Part shown: positions 39,735-49,724 of the stretch, one piece after another | Position numbering within the stretch: the stretch's first letter is position 1 | Layout: the number at the start of each line of letters is the position of its first letter | Source: Luteimonas aestuarii | Lineage (GTDB): Bacteria; Pseudomonadota; Gammaproteobacteria; Xanthomonadales; Xanthomonadaceae | Length of the DNA stretch: 64,000 nucleotides | Reading direction: 5' to 3' | NCBI RefSeq assembly: GCF_004357985.1 | Contig: NZ_SMTF01000004.1 | Location: 124,001-188,000, forward strand | Notes under the pieces: generated by a model | What the model saw: the letters and a program-made list of their open reading frames with translations, nothing else | Database searches by the model: none | Told to the model about the DNA's origin: nothing | Program-made: the position numbers and the translations under genes

Positions 39735-42700
39735 TGCGCCTGCTGCGCGCGCTCATCGAGAACCATCCGCTGGCCAACATCACCTTCGCGGTGGTGATCG
39801 TGATGGGCCTGATGTCGTACCTCGCCATGCCGCGCGAGCAGGACCCGGAGATCAACTTCAACTGGGTGAACATCGGCACCGGCCTGCCGGGCGCGTCGGC
39901 GGCGGACATCGAATCGCGCGTGACCGATCCGCTGGAGGACGCGATCCGCAACGTGCAGGACGTGAAGTTCGTGGTCAGCACCTCGCGCGAGAGCAGCAGC
40001 AACATCCTGGTGCGCTTCCGCGAGATCGACGAGCGCACCTTCGACAAGCGCGTCAACGACCTGCGCCGCGAGATCCAGAACAAGGCCAACACCGAACTTC
40101 CGGTGGAAGCCACCGACCCCAACATCATGGAAATCACCACGTCGAACGGGTTCCCGACGGCGATGGTGGTGCTGCGTGGGCAGGCCGACGACGAAACCCT
40201 GCGCTCGGCCGCGCGCGTGGTGCGCGACGACCTGCGCCAGCTGGGTGGCGTGGACCAAGTGCTGACGATGGGCTTCCAGGACCCGGAACTGCTGGTCGAG
40301 TTCGACCCGCAGCAGCTGGCCGCGCGCAACCTCAACGCGGTGCAGCTGTCCGACGGCCTGCGCGGCTGGTTCCGCGACGTGTTCGCCGGCAAGGTGGAAA
40401 CGCGCGGCGGCGAATGGCTGGTGCGCGTGGCCGGCGCCAGCCCCGACCCGGAACGCCTGGCCGGTTACACGCTGCGCGTGCCCGGCGCCGAAGACGCGCG
40501 CGTGCCGCTGGACACCGTGGCCACCGTGCGTCGCGGCCGCGAGGACCCGCGCACCCGCGCCGCGGTGGAAGGCCAGCCGGCGGTGATGCTGTCGGTGACC
40601 AAGATCGCGCGGGTCAACACCCTGGAGCTGGTGGACCGCATCAACGATTACGTGGCAAGCAAGAACCACGTGCTGGCCGAGCAGGGCCTGCGCCTGGAGC
40701 TGGCCGACGACCAGACCGTGGCCACGCGCGAGGCGCTGGGCGTGATGCAGTCGAACGCGCTGATCGGCCTGCTGCTGGTGATGGCGGTGTGCTGGCTGTT
40801 CCTCGGCACGAAGATCGCGCTGATGGTCAGCCTGGGCGTGGTGTTCTCGATCTCGGGCACGTTCTGGGTGCTGTCGGCCACCGGCTCGACGCTCAACGTG
40901 TCCGTGCTGCTGGGCGTGGTGATCGTGCTGGGCATGCTGGTGGACGACGCCGTGGTGGTGATGGAGGCGATGTACTACCGGATGCAGCGCGGCATGGAGG
41001 CGATCGAGGCGGCGATGGCGGCGCTGCGCGAAGTGGGCCTGCCGGTGCTGGCCGCGGTGAGCACCACGATGGCCGCGTTCCTGCCGCTGATGCTGCTGCC
41101 GGGCATCGTGGGCAAGTTCATGTTCGTCATCCCCTTCGTGGTGACCGTGGGCCTGCTGGTGAGCCTGGTCGAGGCGTACTGGATGCTGCCCGCGCACGTC
41201 GGCACGATGGGCGCGCGCGCGATCTCGAATTCGCGCAACCAGGTCATCCGCGAACGCTGGACGCACCGCGTGCGCGTGCGCTACACGCGGGCGCTGATCC
41301 ACGTGATGCGTTACCCGCTGCGCTACCTGGGCATCGCCGCGGGGCTGTTCGTGGCGGCGATCCTGGCGGTGGCGCTGGGCGCGGTGAAGCTGCAGTTCTT
41401 CGCGTTCGACCCGATCCGCCTGTACTACGTCAACGTCGACATGCCGCCGGACGCGGGCATCGACGACACGCTGCGGCAGACATCGGCGGTGGAAGCGCGC
41501 GTGCGCGCCAACCTGCGCGAAGGCGAAGCGCGTGCGGTCACCTCGGTGGCCGGGCTGAAGTTCACCGAGGTCGAGCCGCTGTACGGCGACCAGTTCGGCC
41601 AGGTGGTGGTGGCGCTGAACCCCGCCAGCGACGACATCCGCGCCATCGACGAGATCATCGAGGACATGCGCGCCGACGTGGAAGGCACGCCGGGCCGCGC
41701 GACGGTGAGCTTCCTCACGCTCTCGGGCGGCCCGCCCACCGGCAAGCCGGTCAGCGTGAAGGTGCGCGCCGACGATCCCGCGGAACTGCGCGCGGCGGCC
41801 GACGCGGTGAAGGCCATCGTGACCCGCATCGCCGGCACCCGCGACGTGGTGGACGACGACGTGGCCGGGCGCGACGAGCTGTCGCTGGAGATCAACGTGG
41901 ATGCCGCGCGCGGGGCCGGCCTGGACCCGGGCGCGGTGGCGCGGCTGATCCGCCTGCACATGGACGGCGAAGTGGTGGCCGACCTGCGCGACCGCGGCGA
42001 GAAGGTGGAACTGCGCGTGCGCGGCCCGCGCCGCGATGCCGACGCGGTGCGCGACATCCTGGCCGATCCCATCGCCCTGCCCGGCGGTGGCACCGCCCCG
42101 CTGGCGACCTTCGTCACCGCGACCGAAGGCAAGAGCCCTGGCATGATCCGCCACTGGAACCTGCGCCGCGCGATCACGGTGGAGGCGGAACTCGACCTGG
42201 ACGCCAACAACACCGCCGCCGCGAACGCCGAGTTGCGTCGCGAGTGGGAAGCGATCCGCGCGCGCTTCCCCGATGCCGACCTCGACTTCTCCGGCCAGCT
42301 CGACGACATCCAGGAATCGCTGGATGCGATGGGCCCGCTGTTCCTGCTCGGGCTGGGGCTGATCTACCTGATCCTGGCGGCGCAATTCCGCAGCTACTTC
42401 CAGCCGATGCTGATCCTGGTGTCGGTGCCGCTGGCGTTCACCGGCGTGGTGCTGGGGCTGGTGATCTCGCGCAACCCGCTGTCGCTGTACACGCTGTACG
42501 GCGTGATCGCGCTGACCGGCATCGCGGTGAACGCGGCCATCGTATTGATCAGCGCCGCCAACGACCGTCGCGCGCTGGGCATGCGCACCCTGCACGCCAC
42601 CATCTACGCCGCGCGGCGTCGCGTGATCGCGGTGCTGATGACGGCCGGCACCACCATCGCGGGACTGGCGTCGCTGGCGTTCGGCTTCGGCGGCAAGTCG

Positions 42701-42880
42701 CTGCTGTGGGGACCGGTGGCGGCGAGCATCGTCTGGGGCCTGGCATTCTCCAGCGTGCTGACCCTGTTCGTGGTGCCGGTGCTGTACCGCTTCTTCATGA
42801 AGCAGCCGCCGTGGTACCGCGGATTGGGCGGGCCGAGGCGGCGCGCGAAAGCGCTGCAGCCAACGCCGCGGGCGTCCTGA
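39734..42880 (+). CDS. RND efflux transporter permease (AcrB superfamily)
   Basis: A 1048-residue inner-membrane pump with twelve helices and two large periplasmic loops, driven by protons. The fourth-helix aspartate pair is present in GMLVDDAVVVMEAMYY. The tenth-helix region reads LTGIAVNAAIVLI, without the Lys that AcrB uses, as in the heavily diverged RND group often next to MexK-like pumps. Periplasmic segment features such as GFPTAMVVLRGQADDETLRSAARVV match the family. Substrate is not predictable. It forms a two-gene operon with the adaptor. Confidence 0.93.
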   Translation: MRLLRALIENHPLANITFAVVIVMGLMSYLAMPREQDPEINFNWVNIGTGLPGASAADIESRVTDPLEDAIRNVQDVKFVVSTSRESSSNILVRFREIDERTFDKRVNDLRREIQNKANTELPVEATDPNIMEITTSNGFPTAMVVLRGQADDETLRSAARVVRDDLRQLGGVDQVLTMGFQDPELLVEFDPQQLAARNLNAVQLSDGLRGWFRDVFAGKVETRGGEWLVRVAGASPDPERLAGYTLRVPGAEDARVPLDTVATVRRGREDPRTRAAVEGQPAVMLSVTKIARVNTLELVDRINDYVASKNHVLAEQGLRLELADDQTVATREALGVMQSNALIGLLLVMAVCWLFLGTKIALMVSLGVVFSISGTFWVLSATGSTLNVSVLLGVVIVLGMLVDDAVVVMEAMYYRMQRGMEAIEAAMAALREVGLPVLAAVSTTMAAFLPLMLLPGIVGKFMFVIPFVVTVGLLVSLVEAYWMLPAHVGTMGARAISNSRNQVIRERWTHRVRVRYTRALIHVMRYPLRYLGIAAGLFVAAILAVALGAVKLQFFAFDPIRLYYVNVDMPPDAGIDDTLRQTSAVEARVRANLREGEARAVTSVAGLKFTEVEPLYGDQFGQVVVALNPASDDIRAIDEIIEDMRADVEGTPGRATVSFLTLSGGPPTGKPVSVKVRADDPAELRAAADAVKAIVTRIAGTRDVVDDDVAGRDELSLEINVDAARGAGLDPGAVARLIRLHMDGEVVADLRDRGEKVELRVRGPRRDADAVRDILADPIALPGGGTAPLATFVTATEGKSPGMIRHWNLRRAITVEAELDLDANNTAAANAELRREWEAIRARFPDADLDFSGQLDDIQESLDAMGPLFLLGLGLIYLILAAQFRSYFQPMLILVSVPLAFTGVVLGLVISRNPLSLYTLYGVIALTGIAVNAAIVLISAANDRRALGMRTLHATIYAARRRVIAVLMTAGTTIAGLASLAFGFGGKSLLWGPVAASIVWGLAFSSVLTLFVVPVLYRFFMKQPPWYRGLGGPRRRAKALQPTPRAS

Positions 42881-42930
42881 GGCGCAAGAGGAAACACTGG
42901 CCGGGACGATGCAGGCACCCGGCAGCCCAA

Positions 42931-42957
42931 CAAAAACGCCCGGCTTTCGCCGGGCGT
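42931..42957 (-). terminator. Rho-independent terminator for the small secreted-protein gene
   Basis: Nine-base-pair stem ACGCCCGGC/GCCGGGCGT (42936-42944, 42949-42957) with loop TTTC. On the minus strand it runs into TTTTTG, so it ends transcription of the gene at 42983-43294. It may also slow the converging RND transcript. Confidence 0.85.
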
Positions 42958-42982
42958 GTCGATTCACCGGATGCGCGCTGGA

Positions 42983-43294
42983 TCAGTTGATCGACGGATC
43001 CAGCCGGCGCAGCGCGTCGCGGATGTCGACCGAGCCGGTGCGCTCGATGTCCTCGCGGGTGTACACCCGGCCGCTGGTGTTCACGCACTCGTCGTCGGCG
43101 CGCTTGTTGCGGTTGCGGGTGGCGACCACGCGCGAACCGGTTTCGCGGATGCAGAAGCGGTCGTCCGGCTTGCCGCGCTTGGCGGTGGCGCCGCCGGTCT
43201 CTTCCAGTTCCTCGTCCTGCGCCAGCGCGGTGGCAGGCACGGCGACGGTGAAGGCAAGGCCGGCGACCAGGGCAGCGATCAGGGGGAATTTCAT
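42983..43294 (-). CDS. Small secreted protein with TonB-plug-like motif
   Basis: A 103-residue protein with a signal peptide (MKFPLIAALVAGLAFTVAVPATALA) and a short mature part: CIRETGSRVVATRNRNKRADDECVNTSGR, then VYTREDIERTGSVDIRDALRRLDPSIN. The last stretch looks like the start of a TonB-receptor plug (REDIERTG..DI.DALRRLDPSI), yet no barrel follows and the gene ends there with its own terminator. Two cysteines near CIRE and ECVN could pair. I do not recognise the family. Confidence 0.75.
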   Translation of the reverse strand: MKFPLIAALVAGLAFTVAVPATALAQDEELEETGGATAKRGKPDDRFCIRETGSRVVATRNRNKRADDECVNTSGRVYTREDIERTGSVDIRDALRRLDPSIN

Positions 43295-43442
43295 GGCACA
43301 CCTCTCGGGATTCAGTGGCAGGAAGCCACGCACCAAAATACGCCCATTCGACGCTGAATCAATGGCTTGGCGCATGCCAGTTCATGGCGCCGTCAGTGAT
43401 GTCGCGATGCGGCCCGCCCGCCGTGGCGGCTAGGATGGCGGC

Positions 43443-44222
43443 ATGTCTTCCATCCGCCGACTCGCCGCCATGCTGCTCGCCCTCCCGCTGATTGCTGGCT
43501 GCGCGATGCCTGCACCGACGCCCGCCAACGTCAACGTCAACGCCGAGCACGCGGAAACGCAGGCACCCCGCATCCTGGTGTTCACGCAGACGCTCGGGTT
43601 CCGCCACGATTCCATCCCGGTGGCCGTGGACACCCTGCGCACGCTGGCCGACGATGCCGGGTTCGCGGTGGTCCACGGCGAAGACCCGGCGCTGTTCGAC
43701 GACGCCACGCTGCCGGGCTTCCGCGCGGTGGTGTTCGCCAACACCACCGGCAACCTGCTGGATGCGGCGCAGCGCGACGCGTTCGAACGCTATGTGCGCA
43801 ACGGTGGCGGATTCATGGGCGTGCACTCGGCGTCCGACACCGGCCACGACTGGCCGTGGTACGGCGAACTGGTGGGCGCGTGGTTCGACAGCCATCCGCC
43901 GGGATTGCAGACCTCGCCCGTACGCTTCGAATCGCGGCCCGCACCGGAAGGCAGCGACGGCTGGCACGTCACCGACGAGCTCTACAACTTCAGGCGCAAT
44001 CCGCGCCCGCACGTGGACGTGCTGGCGACCGTGGACGAACGCGCCTACGAAGGCGGCGCGATGGGCGATGACCATCCCATCGCGTGGTGCCATGCCCGCC
44101 TGGGCGGACGCGCCTGGTACACCGGGCTGGGCCACGACATCGCGGTCTATGCCGATCCGGTGCTCCGTGCGCACCTGCTGCAGGGAATCCGCTACACCAC
44201 GGGCATGCGCGACCACTGCTGA
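43443..44222 (+). CDS. ThuA domain lipoprotein
   Basis: A 259-residue protein with a lipoprotein signal (MLLALPLIAGC) and a ThuA/trehalose-utilisation domain (class I glutamine-amidotransferase-like fold, about 42-255): RILVFTQTLGFRHDSIPVAVDTL, FERYVRNGGGFMGVHSASDT, WPWYGELVGAWFDSHPP and the final GGRAWYTGLGHDIAVYADP. Members bind or process sugars but the reaction is not settled. It is 38 bases upstream of the NPP gene and probably in one operon with it. Confidence 0.9.
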   Translation: MSSIRRLAAMLLALPLIAGCAMPAPTPANVNVNAEHAETQAPRILVFTQTLGFRHDSIPVAVDTLRTLADDAGFAVVHGEDPALFDDATLPGFRAVVFANTTGNLLDAAQRDAFERYVRNGGGFMGVHSASDTGHDWPWYGELVGAWFDSHPPGLQTSPVRFESRPAPEGSDGWHVTDELYNFRRNPRPHVDVLATVDERAYEGGAMGDDHPIAWCHARLGGRAWYTGLGHDIAVYADPVLRAHLLQGIRYTTGMRDHC

Positions 44223-44260
44223 GCGCGACGGGCGTCACAATCGCGCTTTATCATGGGCGC

Positions 44261-45514
44261 ATGATCCGATTGCAACCGCGGTTGTTCGCCGCCTTCATCG
44301 CCATCCTTCTCGTGCTTCCTGCCTGCGCTCCGCAGGTGCGCGAGGTCCCCGTCGCAGCCCCCGGCAACAGCGTGCTGCTGGTGTCGCTGGATGGCGTGCA
44401 TCCCGACTACCTCGGCCGTGGCGAGACGCCGCACCTCGACCGGCTGGCGCGCGAAGGCGTGCATGCGCAGTGGATGACGCCTTCCTATCCGTCGCTGACC
44501 TTCCCCAACCACTACACGCTGGTCACCGGGCTGCGGCCGGACCGGCACGGCATCATCCACAACACGATGCAGGACGAATGGCTCGGCCGGTTCTGGCTGG
44601 CCAATCGTGATGCCGTGGGCGATGGCCGTTGGTGGGGCGGTGAACCGGTCTGGGTGAGCGCGGAAAACGCCGGCATGCCAACCGCCACGCTGTCCTGGCC
44701 GGGCAGCGAGGCCCCGGTGCGGGGCGTCTCGCCGACACGCTGGAACGTGTTCGACGCCAACCGGTCCATCGACGAGCGCATCGGCATCGTGGCCGGCTGG
44801 CTGACGGAACCCGACGCGACGCGTCCGCGGTTCGCGACGCTGTATTTCGAACACCCCGACAGCGCAGGCCACGACCATGGCCCGTCGTCGGAGGCGTTGC
44901 GCGAGGCGATGCGCTCGGTCGACGCCGCCATCGGCGAGCTGCGGGCGCGGCTGGAGCAGGCCGGCGCGTGGGACCGCACCGACATCGTCATCGTGTCCGA
45001 CCATGGCATGGCCGAAGTGCCGGTCGGCAACGTGGTCGCCACCGAGGACATGGCCGATCCCGGCATCGCCGACCTGGTGATGTGGGGGCAGGTGGTCGGC
45101 TTCGCGCCGCGGGCCGGCCACGAAGCGGCCGCCGAAGCATCGCTGCTGGGCAAGCACCCGCACTACGAATGCTGGCGCAAGCACGAGATGCCGGCGCGAT
45201 GGCACTACGGCACGCATCCGCGCATTCCACCCATCGTCTGCCAGATGGATGTCGGCTGGGACGCCCTGCCACGCGAGCGCATCGCCCGCCGTCCGCAACA
45301 GACCCGCGGCTCGCACGGCTACGACCCCGCGCATCCCGACATGCGCGCCATCTTCATCGCGCACGGGCCGTCGTTCCGCGGCGGCGTCACCCTGCCCGCG
45401 TTCGAGAACGTCGATGTATACCCGCTGCTGATGCGCCTGCTGGACCTGCCGCCGGCGGACAACGACGGCGACCTGGACACCCTGCGCGACGCGCTGCGCA
45501 CGCCGGCGCATTGA
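44261..45514 (+). CDS. NPP-type phosphodiesterase/nucleotide pyrophosphatase lipoprotein
   Basis: A 417-residue alkaline-phosphatase-superfamily enzyme of the ectonucleotide pyrophosphatase/phosphodiesterase family, splitting nucleotide phosphodiester bonds in the periplasm. A lipoprotein-like signal (LFAAFIAILLVLPAC) is present. The first zinc Asp is in LLVSLDGVHPDYL, the nucleophilic Thr in YPSLTFPNHYTLVTG, and later ligands in HPDSAGHDHG and IVSDHGMAEV, with a final His in RGSHGYDP. The layout matches the well-studied Xanthomonas NPP. Confidence 0.93.
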   Translation: MIRLQPRLFAAFIAILLVLPACAPQVREVPVAAPGNSVLLVSLDGVHPDYLGRGETPHLDRLAREGVHAQWMTPSYPSLTFPNHYTLVTGLRPDRHGIIHNTMQDEWLGRFWLANRDAVGDGRWWGGEPVWVSAENAGMPTATLSWPGSEAPVRGVSPTRWNVFDANRSIDERIGIVAGWLTEPDATRPRFATLYFEHPDSAGHDHGPSSEALREAMRSVDAAIGELRARLEQAGAWDRTDIVIVSDHGMAEVPVGNVVATEDMADPGIADLVMWGQVVGFAPRAGHEAAAEASLLGKHPHYECWRKHEMPARWHYGTHPRIPPIVCQMDVGWDALPRERIARRPQQTRGSHGYDPAHPDMRAIFIAHGPSFRGGVTLPAFENVDVYPLLMRLLDLPPADNDGDLDTLRDALRTPAH

Positions 45515-45563
45515 TGTCCGAAAACGGCCAGTCCGGCGCCCGGCGCGGCGCTAGACTGCGCCC

Positions 45564-47102
45564 ATGCCCACCCCCGACACCGCGCCCGCACTGCCCGACG
45601 CCGCCACCTGCGAGCAGGCGCGGCTGAGCCGCGATGCGCGTTTCGACGGGCTGTTCTTCACCGCGGTGTCGAGCACCGGCATCTACTGCCGCCCGACCTG
45701 CCCCGCGCCCGCGCCCAGGCCGCGCAACGTGCACTACTACGCCAACGCCGCGGCGGCCGAAGCCGCCGGCTATCGGCCCTGCCTGCGCTGCCGGCCGGAG
45801 CTGTCGCCGGCCGATGGCGCGTGGCGGCGCGGCGACGAAACCGTGGCGCGCGCACTGAAACTGATCGACCAGGGCTTCCTGGCCGGGCAGCCGCTGTCGG
45901 CACTGGCCGCGCGCGTGCACGTTGGCGAACGCCAGTTGCGCCGGCTGTTCGTCGACCGGTTGGGCGCACCACCGATCGGCGTGCACGGCACGCGTCGCCT
46001 GCTGTTCGCCAAGCAACTGCTGACCGAAACCGCGCTGCCGATCACCGAGGTGGCGCTGGCGGCAGGCTTCGGCAGCCTGCGCCGGTTCAACACCACCTTC
46101 CTCGACGCCTACGGCATGGCACCGCGCGACCTGCGCAAGCGCGAGCCGGCCAGCGGCGGCGCCACGCTGTCGCTGCGCCTGCACTACCGGCCACCGTACG
46201 ACTTCGCCGCGATGCTGGATTTCCTGCGCGGTCGCGCGCTGCCGGGCGTGGAAATCGTCGACGACCGCAGCTACCTGCGCGTAGTCGGCGATGGCGCGTC
46301 GCCGGGCTGGCTGCGCGCGTCTGCCCGGCCCGGGGAACACGCGCTGTCGCTGGAACTGCATGGCATCGCACCGGCTGCGCTGCTGGACGTGGTGGAACGC
46401 GTGCGCCGCATGTTCGACCTCGATGCCGATCCGCGCAGCATCGGCGACGTGCTTGCGCGCGATGCACGCCTGCGCCCGCTGGTGCGCAAGCGACCTGGCC
46501 TGCGCCTGCCCAGCGGCTGGGACGGCTTCGAGATCGCGGTCCGCGCGGTGGTCGGCCAGCAGGTCAGCGTCGCCGCGGCGCGCACGATCACCACGCGACT
46601 CGCCGAGCGCTTCGGCACGCCGCTACCCGATGCCTTTGCAGCGCTCGGATTGCGCCATCTCTTCCCGACTGCGGACACGCTGGCGGACGCGGACTTCGCC
46701 GGCATCGGACTGACCGCAGCGCGCGCGGCGACGGTACGCACGATGGCGCGTGCGCTGGTCGATGGCGTGGTCGATTTCCGCGCCGACCGCACGCTGGACG
46801 ACAACGTCGCGCGCTGGAGCGCCCTGCCCGGCATCGGCCCTTGGACCGCGCAGTACATCGCGCTGCGCGCGCTGGGCCATCCCGATGCATTGCCGGCAGA
46901 AGACCTGGTGCTGCAGAAGCAGCTGGCGCGCGATGGCGAGCGACCCGGTGCAAAGGCACTGCGGACACATGCCGAGGCATGGCGCCCGTGGCGCGGCTAC
47001 GCCGTCATCCATCTCTGGCGCGACGCTGCGCTGGCATCGAACGACATCGGCAAACCCGCGACATCCACGCGCCAACGCAGCCCGCGGAGGGCCAAGGCAT
47101 GA
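45564..47102 (+). CDS. alkA: Ada-AlkA fusion DNA repair protein (DNA-3-methyladenine glycosylase II with AraC HTH)
   Basis: A 512-residue fusion. Residues 10-90 form an Ada zinc domain with four cysteines (Cys42, Cys46, Cys73, Cys76; [11 protein letters not shown] and [10 protein letters not shown]) that can sense methyl phosphotriesters. An AraC-type helix-turn-helix follows (about 95-195), then AlkA (about 205-490) with a helix-hairpin-helix and catalytic Asp: [30 protein letters not shown]. It removes alkylated bases and probably activates its own operon. The stop overlaps the ogt start (ATGA), so repair by base excision and by methyl transfer are co-expressed. Confidence 0.96.
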   Translation: MPTPDTAPALPDAATCEQARLSRDARFDGLFFTAVSSTGIYCRPTCPAPAPRPRNVHYYANAAAAEAAGYRPCLRCRPELSPADGAWRRGDETVARALKLIDQGFLAGQPLSALAARVHVGERQLRRLFVDRLGAPPIGVHGTRRLLFAKQLLTETALPITEVALAAGFGSLRRFNTTFLDAYGMAPRDLRKREPASGGATLSLRLHYRPPYDFAAMLDFLRGRALPGVEIVDDRSYLRVVGDGASPGWLRASARPGEHALSLELHGIAPAALLDVVERVRRMFDLDADPRSIGDVLARDARLRPLVRKRPGLRLPSGWDGFEIAVRAVVGQQVSVAAARTITTRLAERFGTPLPDAFAALGLRHLFPTADTLADADFAGIGLTAARAATVRTMARALVDGVVDFRADRTLDDNVARWSALPGIGPWTAQYIALRALGHPDALPAEDLVLQKQLARDGERPGAKALRTHAEAWRPWRGYAVIHLWRDAALASNDIGKPATSTRQRSPRRAKA

Positions 47103-47608
47103 CCACACACACCACCTTCGTCGACAGCCCGGTCGGACGCCTGTTCCTCGCCGCGTCCGACGATGGACTGCACGCGCTCGAATTCCCCGACAACCGCCAC
47201 CCGGTGCGCCGCGGCGACGACTGGCAGCCCGGCGAGCACGCCGTGTTGCGCATGGCACGCAGGCAGCTGGACGAATACTTCGCGGGCAAGCGCCGCGCGT
47301 TCGACCTGCCGCTGGCCCCGCGCGGCACGGCGTTCCAGCGCAGCGTGTGGTGGTCGCTGGCGCGCATCCCCTACGGCGAAACCGTCAGCTACGCGCAACT
47401 CGCCGCACGGGTCGGCAAGCCGACCGCCACGCGCGCGGTGGGGGCGGCGAATGGGCGCAACCCGTTGCCGATCGTGCTGCCCTGCCATCGCGTGATCGGC
47501 GCCGACGGGTCGCTCACCGGATTCGGCGGCGGGCTGCCGACCAAGCAGTTCCTGCTCAAGCTGGAAGGCGCACTGCCGCCGGAGTTCGATCTGTTCGGGC
47601 GTGCGTAA
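47099..47608 (+). CDS. ogt: Methylated-DNA--protein-cysteine S-methyltransferase
   Basis: A 169-residue suicide methyltransferase that takes the methyl group from O6-methylguanine onto its own cysteine. The acceptor is Cys129 in LPCHRVIG, preceded by the DNA-binding helix [26 protein letters not shown]. It is translationally coupled to the Ada-AlkA gene, giving a self-contained alkylation-repair operon. Confidence 0.97.
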   Translation: MTTHTTFVDSPVGRLFLAASDDGLHALEFPDNRHPVRRGDDWQPGEHAVLRMARRQLDEYFAGKRRAFDLPLAPRGTAFQRSVWWSLARIPYGETVSYAQLAARVGKPTATRAVGAANGRNPLPIVLPCHRVIGADGSLTGFGGGLPTKQFLLKLEGALPPEFDLFGRA

Positions 47609-47741
47609 GGCCGGACCTGGCAGCAAGCCAGGTGATCGATGCCTGCATGGTTCATCCGTGCATTGACGAACGCGGTACCCGGCGGCCGGCGACGTCATCG
47701 ATTGCAATGCAACGGAAGGCGCCAGGCACCCCGGGCCCGCA

Positions 47742-49388
47742 CTACTCCCGCTTCCCCGACAACACATGCCCGCCCTGGTGCAGGTCGAGCGATGCCACTT
47801 CGCCATGGTCGCCACGCTTGAATACGATCTCGATACCGAATGCCGCGGCCTCGAACGTGTCCTTGCCGGTCGCGTCCAGCGGGAACTCGCCCTGCCCGGT
47901 CGCCTGCGCGTGCAACCTGCCGTCACGCGCGCGCACGGACAGCACGAAATTGGGCATCAGCGGGTAGTCGCCGGCATATCCGGCCAGCGCTGCGTCATCC
48001 AGCTGCGGCGCAGGCGTCGCATTGCCCTCCTGCGTGATCCGCGTGGCCGCGAACACACCGCCCATCTGCATCCACTGGAAGCCGTACTCGCCGCTGGCCT
48101 TGCGTTGCGGACGCAGGATGGCATCCACCACGGTCGGGAAGAAATCACCGGCATCGTCGTACGCCATCGCGAACTCAGGCTGCCCGGCGACCTGCCCATG
48201 CAGCACGCCATCGCGCTGGCGCAGCGACACCTGCGGGAACGGCGGCATGCGGTACTCGCCCTCCAGTGCATCCAGCAGGTCCTGCGGCGGCGATGCCAGC
48301 TTGCGCGGCTTGCCCAGTGGCAGCGACGCGTCGACCAGGTGCAGCCCCAGGCTGCCGAGGCTGCCGATGGAGTTCCACGTGGTGTCGGACAGGATCACCA
48401 CGCCGCGCTGGCGCTCGCGATCCACCGAGACGAAGGCGGAGAATCCACCGGTGCCGCCTTCGTGCACGTGTACGGTACGCCCTGCGACCGGCATCAGCAT
48501 CCAGTTCATCGCCATCGGCGGCTGTTCGCTGACCGGCTGCTGCGCACGCACGAGCGCTGGCGTGATCGCGGTTTCCACCAGGCCGAGGTTGCCCTGCACG
48601 TAACGCACCATGTCGTCGAGCGTGGCGCGCACGCCGCCCACGCCGGCGAGATTGGTGGCGAAGTTCCATGCCGACGTGGCCTGCGTGTTGGGCGAATGCC
48701 CCTGCGCAGGACGCACGCCCTCGGGCGCGGAATTGACGAAGGCCTTGTCCATGCCGAGCGGCGCGAACAGGCGCTGCTTGAGCAGTGTCTCGAAGTCCAC
48801 GCCCGCGCGGTGGGCGACGACGTACGACAGCACCATCGATGCGAAGTTCGAGTACTCGAAACGTTCGCCCGGAGCCACGTTAAGCGTCGCCTCGCCCAAC
48901 GAGGCCAGCAGGTCCTCTTCCGTCAGCCTCGCGTACGGGTTGGCGACGTCCGTCGCAGGCGTCTGCATGCGCGCCGGCAGCGCCGGCAGGCCGCTGGTAT
49001 GCGTGACCACGTGGCGCAGCAGGATCGGCGCGCCATCATGCGTCGGCACGGCGGTGCCTTCCGGCAGGTAGTCGGCCAGCGGATCGTCCAGCGACGCCTC
49101 GCCACGTTCGATCAGGTCGGCCAGCAGCACCGCCGTCATGGTCTTGCTGACCGAGCCGATCTCGAAGGCAGTGTCTGCGTCGATGCGCGCGGCATCCTTC
49201 GGGTCGGCACAGCGATAGGTCCGCGACACCACGTCCCTGTCGATGACGGCCACCGCCATGCAGGCGCCGGTGCGGTCGCCGGCCAGGCGCTGGTCGACGA
49301 TGGCCTGCAGGGCATCGTCGGCGCGGGCGTGCCCTGCGAGTGACGAGAGTGCGATGGCGGCGGCGATTGCCGTCGGGAGGATGTGCAT
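47742..49388 (-). CDS. Periplasmic serine hydrolase (class C beta-lactamase-like)
   Basis: A 548-residue exported enzyme of the beta-lactamase/penicillin-binding fold. A signal peptide (MHILPTAIAAAIALSSLAGHARA) is followed by the catalytic domain (about 25-370) with Ser79-x-x-Lys82 in GSVSK, YSN in FEYSNFASM and HEGGTGGFSAF as the third motif. A C-terminal beta domain (about 395-545) resembles the DUF3471-type extension of esterases. Possible activities are esterase, D-amino peptidase or beta-lactamase; sequence does not decide. Confidence 0.9.
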   Translation of the reverse strand: MHILPTAIAAAIALSSLAGHARADDALQAIVDQRLAGDRTGACMAVAVIDRDVVSRTYRCADPKDAARIDADTAFEIGSVSKTMTAVLLADLIERGEASLDDPLADYLPEGTAVPTHDGAPILLRHVVTHTSGLPALPARMQTPATDVANPYARLTEEDLLASLGEATLNVAPGERFEYSNFASMVLSYVVAHRAGVDFETLLKQRLFAPLGMDKAFVNSAPEGVRPAQGHSPNTQATSAWNFATNLAGVGGVRATLDDMVRYVQGNLGLVETAITPALVRAQQPVSEQPPMAMNWMLMPVAGRTVHVHEGGTGGFSAFVSVDRERQRGVVILSDTTWNSIGSLGSLGLHLVDASLPLGKPRKLASPPQDLLDALEGEYRMPPFPQVSLRQRDGVLHGQVAGQPEFAMAYDDAGDFFPTVVDAILRPQRKASGEYGFQWMQMGGVFAATRITQEGNATPAPQLDDAALAGYAGDYPLMPNFVLSVRARDGRLHAQATGQGEFPLDATGKDTFEAAAFGIEIVFKRGDHGEVASLDLHQGGHVLSGKRE

Positions 49389-49724
49389 GCGAATTCCTCG
49401 GTCGATGGTGGAGACATCCTACCTGTCGGAGGCCAAGCGGGGTTTGTGACGCGTGGCAGGCCTGTCGATGGGTCACGATCTCGCGCGAAACGCGCGCGAG
49501 CGAACATGCAGCGCGCGTTCCAGGAAGCAACGTCCTTGTGTCCCCGCCTGCGCGGGGACGACGGTTCCGGGCGCGGCCGAAGGGCGCGGCGACTCGGCAT
49601 CCGCCACGACATTGCCATCACGAATAATGGCTGTGAAAACCCGTCATCCCGGCGCACGCCGGGACCCAGCGACTTTGCTGGACAACAGTTGGTACACGCC
49701 TGCAGGCGTACGGCGGCAACGCCC
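49389..49724. other. Intergenic region with two REP-like hairpins
   Basis: About 336 bases with two strong palindromes, GTCCCCGC-CTGC-GCGGGGAC (49540-49559) and TCCCGGCG-CA-CGCCGGGA (49647-49664). The second is followed by CCCAGCGAC, the CGTCATCCCGG...CCGGGACCCAG form of a dispersed repeat. The bases between carry no convincing gene. Confidence 0.75.

Noticed and set aside
38921..42967. A 1348-codon open frame on the minus strand opposite the RND pump
   Set aside because: Its translation is His/Arg/Gln-rich with no domains and mirrors the codon bias of the pump gene. It is a shadow.
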